Shown piece after piece: positions 22,361 through 35,499 of a stretch of DNA of 64,000 nucleotides. The stretch spans positions 3,348,001 to 3,412,000 of the forward strand of contig JAYKKI010000127.1 in NCBI GenBank assembly GCA_039881145.1, written 5' to 3'. Within the stretch, counting starts at the first letter, position 1; every line of letters begins with the position of its first letter. This DNA comes from Druceiella hillmani. Lineage: Eukaryota > Arthropoda > Insecta > Lepidoptera > Hepialidae. The notes under the pieces were generated by a model. The model was not told the DNA's origin. It was given only the letters and a program-made list of their open reading frames with translations, and searched no databases. A program made the position numbers and the translations under genes.

Positions 22361-25300
22361 GAAAAAGTAGGTAAATGCTCAATCCGGCGAATTTTTTTTC
22401 AAAATCCATTCGCCTTCAGTAGATACATCGTACTCGAATTATAAAAGGGAGGATATTTTGCATGCTATCAAATGGAATATCAAATGGAAACGACGCTCGG
22501 ATTTGGGTACGCAGCAAATATTGTATGAATGAAGATATGCTTAATCCAACCAATCTTACAAGTTTTCCTTACCCGCGATCAAATACGAACCTAATAAATA
22601 GTACAAAAGATGGATGATATCCCTCAGAAACTACTTCAGATTTTGGGATAATTACTGACCTATATATATCTAATCTAAAATAAATTTCACATGCAAAATA
22701 TTTGTAGTCCAATAATAGACTAAAACCTATTCGTATGTGAAACTTCTTGTCGATTCGTTCAGAAATTGTTGAGTTATAGAATACCTCCGTCCACCAAAAC
22801 TTTAGAATTTGTTATATTATCTTGGATGTTGTATTTGTAATAATCCGCAATTTATCTTAATAATTTTAAATCGTTTTTTTAGAGGTAAATTCTCGGGATG
22901 ACCTTTATTCTTGGATTGTGACGAAAAAAGCGTTTTCATTAAAGAAAAGTGGAGGTAAGTTCAGATAACATGCCGTCTGCAAAACGGTTTTGAAGTTTTC
23001 GGATTTCTTTGACGCGATTAAATCATAATACCGACAACAGATCAAGAGTAAATATATTGACGCTGTAAAAGATTCATAAAGGAGAGAAAATAAAAAGTTT
23101 TTTCGTACATTATAAAATATAGGGAGAATAGTCGGTAGCGGGGAGGTTATTTAGAAACAACGCATGACACAATAGAATACCTGTGTTATGAAACGCGCTT
23201 GCGAATTACTTGATTACTTATCCATTGATCATTAATAAATTTAACAATGATTTGTATAAAATAATATTAATGAAATAATTAATAATTTAAAAAACTTAGA
23301 GTTCCACGGACCCAGAGACCGGAAATTCCTACCTTGTTCTGTTGTCTACGCACCTTTTGCCTTTTTTCGTCCTAATGTGTATCAATATTTGTATTACTTT
23401 TAAATGTTCAGTATAATATAGTTTAATCATCAATAATATAGTTTAATCATCAACTGAAATATATATAGCACATATAAACTTAAAAAACTGAACCCCTAAA
23501 TAACATTGAAATTTGCTATGAATTTAAGCAAATGAAACTAAATTCTTTTATTTCTCATTATTTTTGTCGTGTGTATTTATTTTCTTGGAAATTTCTTCAA
23601 ATAATTTTGAAATGTCATCTCTGAAGTCGAGAATAAAAAAATGAGTTTGCAGTAATAAATCAGGCGAAAAATGGAAATACTTTATATTTCCAATATTTTT
23701 AAAGGCAGGTTTATGTACAGATAATTATGTTTTATGTAATTCTATATAATATTTATGCTAAATAATTTAGTAGATATTATAATGTAATATACATCAAACT
23801 AGGATAAAAATCCATAATTTTTTTAATAAATTATGTCTTGTCATGGGATAAACACGGCTAGTTTTTATAGATTATACTTGTTTAATAGAAACCGCTCTAT
23901 TAAAAAGTTATTCAGTAATAATTAAAAGTTTTTATATTATAAGCGAAACATAATGGAAATTATTAAAATATTTTAATTATACATCGGTTAACTTGTAGGA
24001 AGGTTCGTTATTCTTAAACGGTGCCCGAGTGTTATGTAATCCGTTTAGTTATGAACTGAATCGGATCGAAAAACAGAATTTCCGATTTCGTGGGCCTCCA
24101 TGAGCATGAAGATGAACAACAACTATGTAAAACTGGTCAATAGATGTACCTATAGGAATATAGCTAACCTTAAACGCAGATTGCTACCACCTGCGACTAG
24201 AATTAAATACAGAGAGTCAATACACTTGGATTAAAATAACCAACAATATATAGGATATACATGACGCCACACAATGGTTCGTGACGTTTTTAAAAGGATG
24301 GTGCTGAGCTGGTTGCTGCGTACGCATAGGACCAAGAAGTCTCTAAACACTGAATAAATTTAAATACATCGGTCCACGAACCATTACGAATTTCAGGGAA
24401 CAGTCTGCACTTTGTGCGTGAACAAAGATGAATACAGTTTGTATTTCTGGGTAATTATATGTAAGGAAATATTAGTATTTGTGACAATATTAAGATCACC
24501 TATCCTTTAGTGTCGATACATGTACGTGTGTGAATGTTTTCGTGGTAATGTCATTTCATCCAAAAAAAGGATGATTTAAATCGACTCCTTGAGCAGTTAG
24601 CATAAACGTATAGACTCTGACAAGACACGTCCATGAACACTCCTAAGGGCTGGTTGAATGTCTGGACTCTAAAAGTGCGTATAAGTACCATTTAAATGTA
24701 AGACAGTTTGTGTATATAGTTAAAAAAAAACAAGAAAAATAAATAAATAAACATAAACATAGAGTTATAAATTTAAATAGTGGAATCAAACCTATAAATA
24801 GCTATGCTACATTTTAATAATAAATTTCAACTATGTTCATCGATTAAACCCCTAATTAAACTCGCGTACCTAATGTTAAGCAAGCAGCACTTTAACAAAT
24901 GGAATAAAATATTTAAATATACTCTATATCTAAATATTTAAATATAGTCTTTTATTTAATCATACAAAGCAATAATAATATAAATATATGCTAAACACAC
25001 GCAACCAGAAAATAATTAATTTCAAGACATTTCACGATTGTAAGTATCATATATGTTATGAAATGCACCTGAAAATATTTTAATTAACACTTAGTTTAAA
25101 AAAACCATGATACACAAGATAATTTTCCATTTGGTAACGATCCATGATAATTGTGTTAAGTAAATTAAAAAAGTAATACTCAATATTTTATGTAAAATAG
25201 GCACAAGTTGTATGTAATAAAAATAATTATTAGTCGTATCTCCAAGGATTAACCACTTGTTTGAGGATTAAGCAGTATTGGTTAATCGAGTTATATGGAA

Positions 25301-25917
25301 TGAACTCACTTTATCGATTCTGTTTCTCCAAATTAACATTCAGTCTAGCCACTTCAAGACGTATCCCGATAATACAATATCTGTAACACACTTTATCAAG
25401 TAAGTGAATATACTATACGCAATAAAACTTTCAGGCTTTCGTACATCAAAAGGAAAAAAGTATATTTTAAAAATAACTCTCTCTCTCTCTTTCTGTTTCC
25501 TTTTCTGTCACAGCCTTTTCCTTCAAAAACCACTTGACATAGAAAGTGAAAATTTGACATAGTAATATAGCAGTAACAAAAAAAATTAGATGGAAATTTT
25601 AGGATGGGCGGGGCAATTAAGTATTAGGAAACAAAATTTTAATCACCTGTATATTGCAGAGTATAGTTTCAAAAGTTAAGGGTTACGAAAAAAATATTTT
25701 CAAAATGTTAGGTAGTTTATGTTCAGAGATATACTGAAACATCGAAAAATTAAACCCACTTATATCCAAAACGATTAAAACTAAAATTATGAAAAAATTG
25801 AGTTTTAAGAAGCCTGCGCAAAAATTGTAGCAAAAAATTATAACTTTCATACTGTTTGACAATTTTTGAAATATTTACAATAACATATATGTCTCACCTT
25901 TTTAGCTTTATTATATA
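22361..25917. other. Gene-free AT-rich sequence with minor repeats
   Basis: AATATAGTTTAATCATCA occurs twice at about 23415-23452 (21-bp period). AATGGTTCGTG at about 24273-24283 is inverted at about 24376-24386. A (CT)n run lies at about 25478-25492. No coding frame is supported. Confidence 0.4.
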
Positions 25918-27317
25918 CCCCTTCGCAAAAAAAACGGAACCTTACGAAATTTTAGATTAGTTCAAGTAGAAGTAGCTAAATAAAAAGTACTAGCAAAATA
26001 ACTGTTGCAAATCTACGTGGCGTATCCTGGATGATTGTTTAGTGATTTGTTGGAGAACACGCTCCCATTCGGCTGTAATAATTGTTTTAGGTCCCGGATG
26101 TTATGTGAATCTGAATGTATAGCTCTAATAACCCGTTTTAGAATATCCCACAGATGCTCAATAGGACTGAAATAGGGATTTCGTGCTGACCAATCTAAAT
26201 TCCAACCTCAATCAGGTAAGCGTCTACTTTACCCACTCGATGTGCTTGAGCGTTATCGTCCATGTAGACAAGAACAACTCATGTAACGACTATTGCTGGT
26301 TGTATATGAATGATTAGGGTTTCGCTGATGTGTTATTGTACATCAAAAGAGTCATTTTCAACAAAAACAAACTGCGTACGATCTTCAGAAGTTATGCCTG
26401 CTCAAAACATAACGGAACCTCCTCTGCAAGGCGTGATCTCTTCAAAACCTACATTTGCATAAAGATTTCTAGGTCTTCTGAGTACTTTGTGACTTTGTTC
26501 CCCATCAAATAAAGAAATTGTGGCTTCGTCAAAAAACAAAACCCAGTTTCACTCCACATCGGTCTATGTCGCACAATTTTGGACAAACCTCGACCTTGCA
26601 ATATGGTACCTGTGGAGTAATTTAGGATCCCTAGCCGGTCTTCGGCTGTGTACATCAACTTCTAGAATTCTCCTGACAGCTCACCGGCTTACACTTATAC
26701 TTCTCACTTCTTCGGCATTGTTTTTGATGTTTGTGTGGGGAAACCTCTGATTTCGTAAAGCTTGATTCACAAAATATCAGTCTTCCCTTGGCTCAGTGCA
26801 CCGTTTTCTTCCCGATACTGGTCTTTTTTAAATGAATCACTCTCTTGAAGTCTTACCTCAGAAAAATTAAATGTCTTACACCAAACCGTTGCGTAACGTA
26901 ACATTGCAGCTTTCTTCAAGAAGAGTGTCTATATTACCAGACGTTATTGTTATATTTGCCATAGTACAAAATAAAATTTGTCGCAAAAAACAAATTTAAA
27001 CAATTTAACATCAATATCGATAAGTAAAATTAAAGTTATTTTTAAATAAATAACAGAACATCTACCCACATAATGATAACAAATTGTTGAATGAGTATCT
27101 AATATTTGTAAAATTTAAATTTTTAAATTTAGAACGTTTTATTTTATCTGCCAGTACTTTTTAGTACGCAGACAAATATGTTTAAGATTTTCATAGCTAT
27201 AAAAAAATTTTTAGATAATCTCAAATACTTCCGATTATTCTGATGATGTACAATCTTTTTTTTTTCATTTTCATATCTGTAAAGGAAAGTTTTAGGTACC
27301 CGTTTCTTGGAAAAGGG
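25918..27317. mobile_element. Tc1-family DNA transposon, full length but decayed
   Basis: The left end after TA (25916-25917) starts CCCCTTCGCAAAAAAAACGG. The reverse complement of the right end before TA (27318-27319) starts CCCTTTTCCAAGAAACGGGT. The ends are alike for about 28 bp, with gaps. The length of 1.4 kb is normal for Tc1. The right subterminal region (27120-27165, AAATTTAGAACGTT and CTGCCAGTA) is shared, in inverted orientation, with the Tc1 at 40 kb. Its right part also recurs at 36.62-36.78 kb, so this insertion seems older than the tandem duplication. Confidence 0.82.
26000..26960 (-). pseudogene. Tc1 transposase (DD34E type), inactivated
   Basis: The minus strand, in broken frames, shows MANITITSGNIDTLLEE at the start (about 26960), a C-T-E-P-R block, QALRNQRFP, RRPAR, then VLFFDEATISL (first catalytic D), FEEITPCRGGSV, MDDNAQAHR (second D) and NPYFSPIEHLWD (the E), with a spacing near 34 between the last two. 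The three catalytic residues remain, but there are about a dozen stops and frameshifts. Protein blocks are clearly alike those of the Tc1 at 40.3 kb (RKxCTEPR, SQALRN/NQALRN, FEEITP), so both belong to one family. Confidence 0.85.
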
Positions 27318-27404
27318 TATATACTATTAAATATTTGTATTTCTAGGAAGTCCATATTTGTGATAACTTATAATATATAAATTAATTTTCACCAAGTTAT
27401 ATAA

Positions 27405-27562
27405 CCCTCAATGCGTGAATCAGACTTGCAATTGGCCTGTTTATATTAAAATAAATTCAATACAGTCCTTATATTAAAAATAAACACTATATTGAATTTA
27501 TTTTAATATGAACCGGCCAAGCGAGAATTTAACTCGCGATCGACAGTTTGTAACTTGTTAGA
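27405..27562. repeat. Inverted 'GCGAGTC' repeat, copy A
   Basis: A left arm with CAATTGGCCTGTTTATATTA and TAAATTCAATA is inverted at 27.51-27.54 (TATTGAATTTATTTTAATAT, GGCCAAGCGAG). The arms carry versions of a motif that I know as a common dispersed repeat in moth genomes (GCGAGTC-GACTCGC type). The arms in copy B are 36857-36905 and 36962-37008, where GCGAGTCAGATTCGCA is better kept. Confidence 0.7.
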
Positions 27563-27999
27563 AATAAAATATAAAGTAAATTTATTTCTAATAAGAATAA
27601 TATGAACTTTCTGGCGGAATAAGTATTTAATTATAAATAACGAAATAAACAGATTCTCATCGTTACATAACATTATTTACGCCACGGAGAGAGTAAACGA
27701 AAAAAGAGTCAAAAACATATTGAAAAATGAATGGAAGAACTTTTTAACGATGTGAATAAAAAATATGTTAGAAATCAAATATAGAATTTTCTATTAACTT
27801 TGCTTAATAACTTGGGCAGAAAATGACGTAACGTTTCAGGTAAATATAAATAATTTGTCCAATGTTTTATTTCAAAAATATATTTTTGAAATAAACTCTA
27901 TAAAAAATTGAGACCAAAAGTTCCAAGTTATATTTTAAAAAATCGTTCGTAAAGTTGTAAATCAGGAAACCTCGTTTTAATAAAATGAAAGTCCGCCGA

Positions 28000-28268
28000 T
28001 AGCCCGACCTTTTCCAGACCAGATGTCTCACGATAACATCAAATACAACCCGCTCGACCTGAATCCGGGCGATCTTCCAGCCGTAAACTTTAAGATAAAA
28101 TAACGCGGTGTGCCTCAAACGGGACCGACCTATCGGCGGATGAAGTCAACCTCAAAAGGAAGGAAGAAAAAAACAATTTAAAAGCCTCGCAAAGCTTTCG
28201 CGGCGGCAAACATCTTTGTCATTCCGCCCGCCCTGATTAAACTGGACATAAAAACTTCGACATAATTT
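28000..28268. other. Island I, copy A
   Basis: A GC-rich block with CGATAGCCCGACCTTTTCCA, AACCCGCTCGACCTGAATCC, ATAACGCGGTG, AGCTTTCGCGGCGGCAAA and CATTCCGCCCGCCCTGATTA. It recurs at 37440-37725 in copy B, and its second half recurs at 17735-17935. No frame is kept open across all copies, so a non-coding role or plain repeat is more likely than an exon. Confidence 0.6.
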
Positions 28269-28892
28269 TTGAATCAATTTTCGTGTTTCTATAGCTTTTG
28301 TACAACGTAATCTTAATATTTTTAACTTATAACCACACTTGTGAAGTAAGTTACTTCGAATAATAAAAAGCACGCGCGGACTGAATTTAAAAATGTTTTA
28401 TACCCAAATAATCAAGCCTATAAACTAGTTTCCAATAAATTTCTTTAATGAAATTATCATTAAATAGTATAAAATAAAGTTGGTGTCCATGCGAGATAAT
28501 CGATTATTATATGTATAATTTATTAATGTTATATGTACATTAACACTTCTATGAAAATGAAATCGCGAAAAACAACCACCTAGGAAGTTTCTTCGCGTAC
28601 GCTGCATGGAAATAATTTATAACAAGGTTATTTGCCCTAATAGTTTTCCGTCTTATCTTAGTAGACAAACCTATACTGATGGGTCTATCTTTAAAGATTA
28701 ACCCAATGCAGAAAAACGGGTCTCAGAAATGGAAGTAGCAAAATGCTTGAACTATGTCAGTTAGGAAGAATATAATAAATCTTTGTTGTACAAAGTGGCA
28801 TTCCTTTTGTACATTCAATTTATATGAAAATTGTCCTTCCGTAATTGATTAGCCGTAACAAAGCCATATAGCTTGCTGATATCTGCATGAAG

Positions 28893-29165
28893 ATTATTTC
28901 ACCGACTTAATGTTTCAATTAAAACGGCTCGAGTATCTTGTAAAACCATGTTTCTCGATAGTCGTCAACAAAGCACAGGGTCAAACATTAAATGTCCCCA
29001 ATTTAGTTATTAGCATTGTTCAAAATTTTTCACATAGCCCTGGTATGTGGAACATCTAGGCGTAATCTATTTGTTCTGGCACTGGGGGAAAAACTTAATT
29101 TAGTTTATCAGTGCAAAGCCAGACGGGGTTGTTATTTATAACATTATTATTATAATTCAATAAAC
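28893..29165 (+). pseudogene. Helitron helicase, C-terminal remnant
   Basis: Frame 28913-29060 reads FQLKRLEYLVKPCFSIVVNK followed by AQGQTLN and a degraded N-F-S-H block. A later frame from 29067 reads LFVLALGEKLNLVYQ. These match the last helicase region of Helitron Rep/helicase proteins (P-V-K-P-C-F/M-x-x-I/V-N-K-x-Q-G-Q-T, FSHGxLYVACSRV, LFVLAP), a Pif1-type superfamily 1 helicase. The VACSRV block is lost to a frameshift and a stop. The fragment lies in the part of copy A that has no counterpart in copy B, so it came after the duplication or was lost from B. Confidence 0.8.
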
Positions 29166-29406
29166 AATTCGTAAATATATATATAATTGTAATTTGAGAC
29201 ATCCTATTTCATTTTGCCACTTGGATCATTCCGCGTTTTCATTATTTTGATCAATTTCTTATTAGTCATCCTTGCCACGTGCATTTCCACTCCATCATTT
29301 CTATTCAGCATTTCAAGATTGATTAATATTCTCTGCAATTTTCACTTTTCCTCTAAATTGTTCCTTATTTTGTTTAATCCTTTAAAATTTAACATATATT
29401 ACATGT

Positions 29407-29535
<129 letters not shown>

Positions 29536-29604
29536 CTCAACATTTCTAACGAATCAGTATATTAGCGGAACATTTAAAATTGCAGTCACAAAGATTAAGG
29601 TTGA

Positions 29605-29820
29605 ACTAAGATAAAATGGCTTACGTTGGTTCGAACACTTTATGAGGCGTAATGAAAACCATTTGACTAGAGCGATAACAAAAATGGAACAAGAGAGAGG
29701 CCGAGGCCAACTCGCTATCATCTGGAAGTGCTCTATTGAAACAGATCTCAAATATAAGGACACTGACCCCATTGACAACACAAGATAGAGTGCTGCGGGC
29801 TAAATTTACGAGGAGGGCTG
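29605..29820 (+). pseudogene. Non-LTR retrotransposon, C-terminal remnant
   Basis: Frame 29618-29785 reads GLRWFEHFMRRNENHLTRAI, then KMEQERGRGQ, IWKCSIETDLKYKD. It ends at TAG (29786-29788), and the next frame continues with TQDRVLRAKFTRRAD. The R-W-F-x-H-x-M-R-R start and R-G-R-G-x-P/Q-x-x-x-W block are typical of the region after the reverse transcriptase domain in insect non-LTR elements. This is a different family from the copy at 2.6 kb. It lies next to a (TA)n run and contains no catalytic motif. Confidence 0.8.
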
Positions 29821-30074
29821 ACGCCAAATGAGACATAGAACCATAGAAAAAAAACTCCTAACTGGATTTTGTTCAGTAGTATCTGTTTATTACTACTATT
29901 TACCGTTACTTTGGTTTTTTGAATGTTGAGTTCTAAACCTGTTTTTGACTTATAAAGTTTATACCGTTGATTACAAATTCCTGTTGGTTGCTGTTTTCGA
30001 AAAAAAGATAATATTGAAATAATAGAAACAAAGTCAGAAAAGTTAAATTAGGATGAAAACCGTATATCCGGCGT

Positions 30075-30790
30075 AGTTTCCGTGAGATAGCATTCAAAGT
30101 TTTCTACACTTTTCAATCCGATCACGATGTTCATACTAAACGTGAAAGGATTTTTAAAAAATTGGTACAGAAAATATTATAGCCTGGATTAAAGACTTTA
30201 CTGTGGTACGCGCAAATTTTCCAATACAAAAGTGTTTCCCTGGCGATAGCGTACAAAGTTTTCTACTTTTCTCATCTCGATTACGATGTTACTATTATAC
30301 GCAAAAGAATTTTTAAAAAATGGAATAGAAAGTATTATACCTTGGACTGACACATTACTATAGTCCGCGCAAATTTTCAAAGCCAAACGTATTCACTTCC
30401 TTTGGGATGGAATATAATATTTTCTACTCCTTTTAACTCGATTACGATGTTATTACTAAACGCGAACGGATTTTAAAGAAAATTGTAAAAAAATATTATA
30501 GCCTGGATTGACACATAGACTAAATTGCCATGTCCATGTGAATTGTAAATTATAAGTATTATAGCACATTAAGTTTTCTATTGTAATAGCATACTAAGTT
30601 TTCTACTTTTTTTTTCGAATTGGTTACAAAGTTAATACTAAACTCGAACGAATTTTAAAGAAAATTAATGTGTACTACAAAAATTCCGCCTATGTGTCAA
30701 TCCAAGCTGCAAAATATTTTAGCCTGGCATGACACTTAGGCTACATTACTGCAGTCCACTTGAACGAACCCACAGGCAGAAACTAAATAA
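30075..30790. repeat. 160-175 bp tandem array, about four units
   Basis: The word AAGTTTTCTAC (or TATTTTCTAC) recurs at about 30095, 30254, 30420 and 30596. It is followed each time by an AAYTCGATTACGATGTT-like block, ATTTTAAAGAAAATT or similar, and AGCCTGGATTGACACA. The last unit is shared with copy B (38.07-38.30), which has only one unit. The AGCCTGGATT..ACATAGGCTAC words and the GAACGAA-CC end resemble a non-autonomous Helitron family I know from moths, in which internal minisatellites are common. This is inference. Confidence 0.8.
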
Positions 30791-31399
30791 CTTCATGACA
30801 GAGAAAAGTTTTGTTTGTTTTATGGGGTTTAGCACACAAAAAGGTTTTGCCCTTGAAATACTCGAAAAATAAGCTATGAAACCACACCCTTATAAATGCG
30901 TTACTTATATGAACCCATTTTTGGTTTCCTTGTATGATATACTTTATATCAAGTAGATTCTACAAATGTCCTATAGTGTAAGCTGTTCGTTCAAAGTGTT
31001 TATATTATAAAAGCAGAATTGCAAATTACAATAATGAAGACGTTTTATTATATTTTTTGTAATTTTTCGAACAAGTAAATTCTCACACTATAATATTTGG
31101 CGCACTATGAGTATGTTCCTAAAAATCTACAATAACAAACGATATAATATACAATCACTTAACGCAGAATGGTTAATTTTCGTGTAAATGTGCCATTCTG
31201 CCATTTTGACAATGAATGAAGAATTTTAAAGAGAGTATATTTAGATATATTGTAAAGCAAATATAAAGACTAGTAACTAATGATAATAGCATTGTGGTGA
31301 AATTAACGATGATATAAAAATGTATTAGAATTAACAAATATATGCATTGATTTCCTTTAATAAATTTGCTTAAACCATAGTTAAATACAATGTTCACGC

Positions 31400-31625
31400 T
31401 AAAAATGTAACGTAAACGTCACTGCAGATTCAAAGCTTGGCGTACGCGATGATACATTACGTTCCATTATGTGCCGGCAGGTGAGGGCGAGCAAGTGTCA
31501 AGCAGGTAGTGGGCTCACGGACAGCAGAAAGCTTTTACCCGTCCGCCGCCTCTTACAACGACGCCGCGACTCACGAGGTCACGGCCACTAGACTCGTCCC
31601 ACTGCGGATATTCATCGAAGGGACT
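31400..31625. other. Island II, copy A
   Basis: GC-rich block with ATTATGTGCCGGCAGGTGAG, GCAAGTGTCAAGCAG, CAGAAAGCTTTTACCCGTCC and a CGACGCCGCGACTCACG segment. It recurs at 58130-58340 (copy C). It is missing from copy B, where the Tc1 and (TA)n now lie. No open frame is shared between A and C. Confidence 0.6.
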
Positions 31626-32374
31626 TATGACATTTGTACTGTGAAATAACTGGCACATGGATAAAGTTAATGGAACTCATGAATTATATTGCACAGCTTT
31701 GTTTATTACGATAATTTTAAAACTTTTACTCACCATCCATCTTGTACGTTGTAAGAAAATTAATACCGTTGTAAGAAAACACCGTTGTAAGAAAAACGAG
31801 AACTACAGTATTTCTATCGCGCTTTCTCGTGTAACCACTCTCTACTGATTGTAAAAGATCGTGCGTAAAACGCATTAATGTTTCCTATCTAATTATCGCG
31901 CTATCAATTGATCACACGCAATTTAATATAAATATATTTAGTCAAATTTAATTAAGGAATTAAAATATTGTTTGAATAAAAGATTATTTTAATATATGTA
32001 TATAAAAAAACACGCAACTTAGAATAAAAACGTCTCCAGAACTTTGGATTAACCAATGTAATGAAATTGAATTCAATCAGTCCATTATTAAGGCACTTAT
32101 CACAGTATCATTTGAATTATTTACTAAACCAAATGAAGGAAGGCGCCCTGGAATTTATATATATTCAGAATAGGTAATCCCGTAGGAAAACAAAAAAGGA
32201 ACACTTTCATAGCTGAAGGGAAAAGTAGAAGCAAATAAAAATAAAATTGTAAATTTATATCTGGGCCAGCGCAACCCACAGACCCATCGTCCAAACAAAT
32301 GAGTTCCTCAGACGCATCGACGTGATAAGAAATGCAAATACGTTAAGGAAAACAGAAAACGCTATTTTCACAAA

Positions 32375-32565
32375 ATTAGTATGCCGAATGACCAATTTAA
32401 TGTATTAGGAAAAGCAGCCGAGCCACTCGAAGTTTTCTGCTGCTCCGGCTCTCCCTGAGGGAGCCGAACATAGCAACCGCGGCTCCTTTTGTAATCGCAG
32501 AGCGTCGGTCTTCACTTCTGAAGAGGGAATGCCCGCCAGATAGAAGAAAGATTGTAGTGACGAGA
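32375..32565. other. Island III, copy A
   Basis: Contains CCGAGCCACTCGAAGTTTTC, GCTCTCCCTGAGGGAGCCGA and TCTTCACTTCTG. On the minus strand it encodes AMFGSLRESRSSRKLRVAR. Copies are at 41.64-41.77 and 59.15-59.30 kb. The peptide reads in the same frame in all three, but most base differences change the amino acid, and copy C has a frame-changing gap upstream, so I do not call it a gene. Confidence 0.6.
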
Positions 32566-32594
32566 GAAGATTCTGAGAAAAACAACTGTAGCAA

Positions 32595-35499
32595 ATGAAC
32601 AAACGGACACGTGAATGATCTCCATTTTTTCGTTTGAGAAACGAAGTCCTAATAAGAAGACAGGCTAGTATTTTTAGATTGTTGCGTCTTTGTTAATTGT
32701 ACAGTTTCAATATTTCTTTGACCTACTCTGAACATGTCTTTCCCAAACTTTCACATACAAATTTTATAATTTTTTTCCTTAAATACGTTTCTCTTCGTTT
32801 CGTGGGATTTGATAACTTCTTCATTTTATATAGAAAAGTATGTCTCTAAGTTAAGCTTCAATCAAAAATTTTGATTAAGAATGATAATTTTACACCAAAC
32901 CCCCACTAAACTATAATCTAGGCTTCTGTTTGAAATCTAAATGAAATATTACGTGGCTCAAAATTAATGATTAATTATTAATAAAAATGCGTGTTGAAGC
33001 ATACATAGATTTCCGTAACAATTTTTTATTTAAAATGAAGGGACTCATTTTAATTGAAAGTCTAAACAAATTCGAGTAGCAAATATTTTTCCACATTTTC
33101 CGAATTACACAGTTCAAAAATTATTGTAAAAGAATACGTTGCACAAATGTGAAGCATAATATTTCACAGATAGAGCTTTAAATTAAAAAAGCGATCAAAT
33201 GCAAGCTGTGATTGTACAGTCTTGAGACCCGCCGTGAACCGCAACAATAGCGTATCACATCGCACATGCTCAGAGCTGAGCGGGGAGCATTTCAACGAAA
33301 CCAAATTAAAACTATGAAAATAATTTAGGGACAATAGTTTTTTTACATGATGTGAATATTTTTTTCTTTATAAGTTGTTTCTCAAAAACTAATAGTTCAA
33401 CAATTATAAGGAACTAAGCAATTAAACTGTCACTTAATTTTTATTCAAAGCTATTGTGAAAAAAAATTAAGTGTCAATGAATTTCTACAAAATTAACGTC
33501 AAATATATTCAATAATTAAATTGTTTTTAAAAATCATTCGCTCTAATATTTTTTTCCCTTTATAATTTTCGTTTAATTAGTGTTTTCCACTCAATGTTCA
33601 TGATTTTCTTAAAATTTTTCTGAACGACGGTTTTGGTAACAAGTATAGAGGACAGCATTTTTTAAGCTTTTTTCATGCTTTTCACGTCTATAATTAAGCC
33701 CTTATCTCTGCAGAAAAACTATTTTCGCCAAAGAAAGAAGCAGAAAAAAGCCTCTATCTCCATGCCTTAATTTTATAGAAAATATCATCTTTGCGTCGGA
33801 TAGTTTAAGAGAAAATTATTTGTAATTAAAGGACACGGAAGTGATTGTCCACCAGTGTTTCGTTTTGGTAATTTTGTTGTATAACACTAAAAATAGTAAA
33901 TAAAACCCCAATTACATTTTTAAAAATCTTCGTGCTATCATTACATTCGATGGGTTACCTTAAAAAAGTTTTCTTCTTAGCTTCAATATATTTATTTAAA
34001 TTTAGAAGCATTAACTTGTAAAACATGCACACACATCTAAAAACAATATGGCTGGTAACAGAAAATATTGAACGAAAAAGTTCATCAAGAATGCATTAAT
34101 TATTTTGTTAACTCTCACAACAAACCTTATTCTCAAGATCCGTAAACGCATCATGAACATGTTATATGCCGGAAGTATTTCTACAAAGTGTTAAGTTTTA
34201 ATAAAACATAAAAATTGTGTTATCGTTTTATCTCATAGCAATAGATAACAACGGTTTTTTATATCTTATATATATACTTACTACATCAATTAAAGTGTAA
34301 AATATTTTGCACTTAACAAAACTGTTCAGACTTTTAAAACAAATATAAACTTTTGCAGCACCTAATGCTAAAAGGATTATTAATTTACAACACAGACAAA
34401 CTAGACGCTTTTGGCTATAGTCAAAAATATAAATGATAAAACATTTCTTTTTAACATTTTATGCAACTCATTTTATTTACATGTAATAGGCAAACAATAT
34501 TTTTTAATACAAAACCACCTTATTATAAATATTACAATAAATTAAAAAGAAAACAAAAACAAATCTTTGTTAAATTATTGGAAAAGAATTTTGAGACATA
34601 AAATGACTAACTTTCAAATGATTGTTTTCAAATAGTAAAACCTCATTGACGACGTAAGAAGACTAGGGCATTATTAGTGCTCTAATTTTCTTTCTCTTGT
34701 TGGAATTCGTATCAAATTCCGAGTGCCCCTCTATTAAGATTACAAATAATCCAACAGGTGCATGAAGATCATGACTAAATTGTAATATACGAATGGTAAT
34801 AAGGATAAAGAAATGTTTTAATATTAACCACGTAATATGTCCTGACAGGTTAATTTGAATAGTTTGGATTATCTTGCTTTCGCCTCGCCAACTGTACGGC
34901 GTGTAATTCATTAGATTTTATAGCGGTTACATTAAGCGGTTTCCCTGCATCAGATTTCGTAACGGTACATGATCCGCCTTGTGAGATGTTATCAGGATAA
35001 ATAGATTTTATTTAAAAAGGTATTCGTATGTACAAACATATACATATCAACGTACAAGCCGACACAAACCGGCACAATCAAACTAACCATCAAGAATAGT
35101 TAAGGAGTGAAAATTCTTTTCGTTTTTGACCTGCATAATTTACACCAGGCAAAACTCTGTGAAGAAGTAGTCTATAAAAAATAAAAATTTTCAGTACGTT
35201 TCTCTAACTTTTTTTCTATTTTGATATTTATGTATTCAGGTTGTATGTCGTCAGTACATTGTCAAATTACACAACAAATAAAATGGTGCATTCTTAATAA
35301 TTAGTACAACGTTCTGGTAGCCTATTGCATTATTCAAGCATTCCCATAGGTTATTTTCTCGGTGACAAGATCAAATTTTTCATTACACTTAAATATTTAT
35401 TTGGTTACTTCAGTCACCTCACGAAGCACTTTAAATATTCGTGAAAAGCACACAGTCCATCGCATTGGAAAAGGAAACTGCGATTATATTAACTCTAAC
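32595..35499. other. Gene-free body of copy A, middle part
   Basis: AT-rich sequence matched block by block in copies B and C. Small GC-rich spots at 33215-33300 and 34880-34985 also recur (43.30-43.37, 61.33-61.40; 45.74-45.83, 62.92-63.0). The frame at 34663-34911 (-) is not kept in the other copies. No gene is supported. Confidence 0.5.

Noticed and set aside
24273..24386. MITE from the AATGGTTCGTG inverted pair
   Set aside because: Only about 11 bases pair and no target-site duplication or second copy was found.
26330..26750. Two plus-strand frames (26330-26512, 26520-26750) as genes
   Set aside because: They are antisense to the decayed Tc1 transposase, whose motifs are clear on the minus strand.
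29590..29820. Minus-strand frames 29554-29781 and 29621-29836
   Set aside because: They are shadows of the plus-strand non-LTR remnant, which has the recognisable motif.
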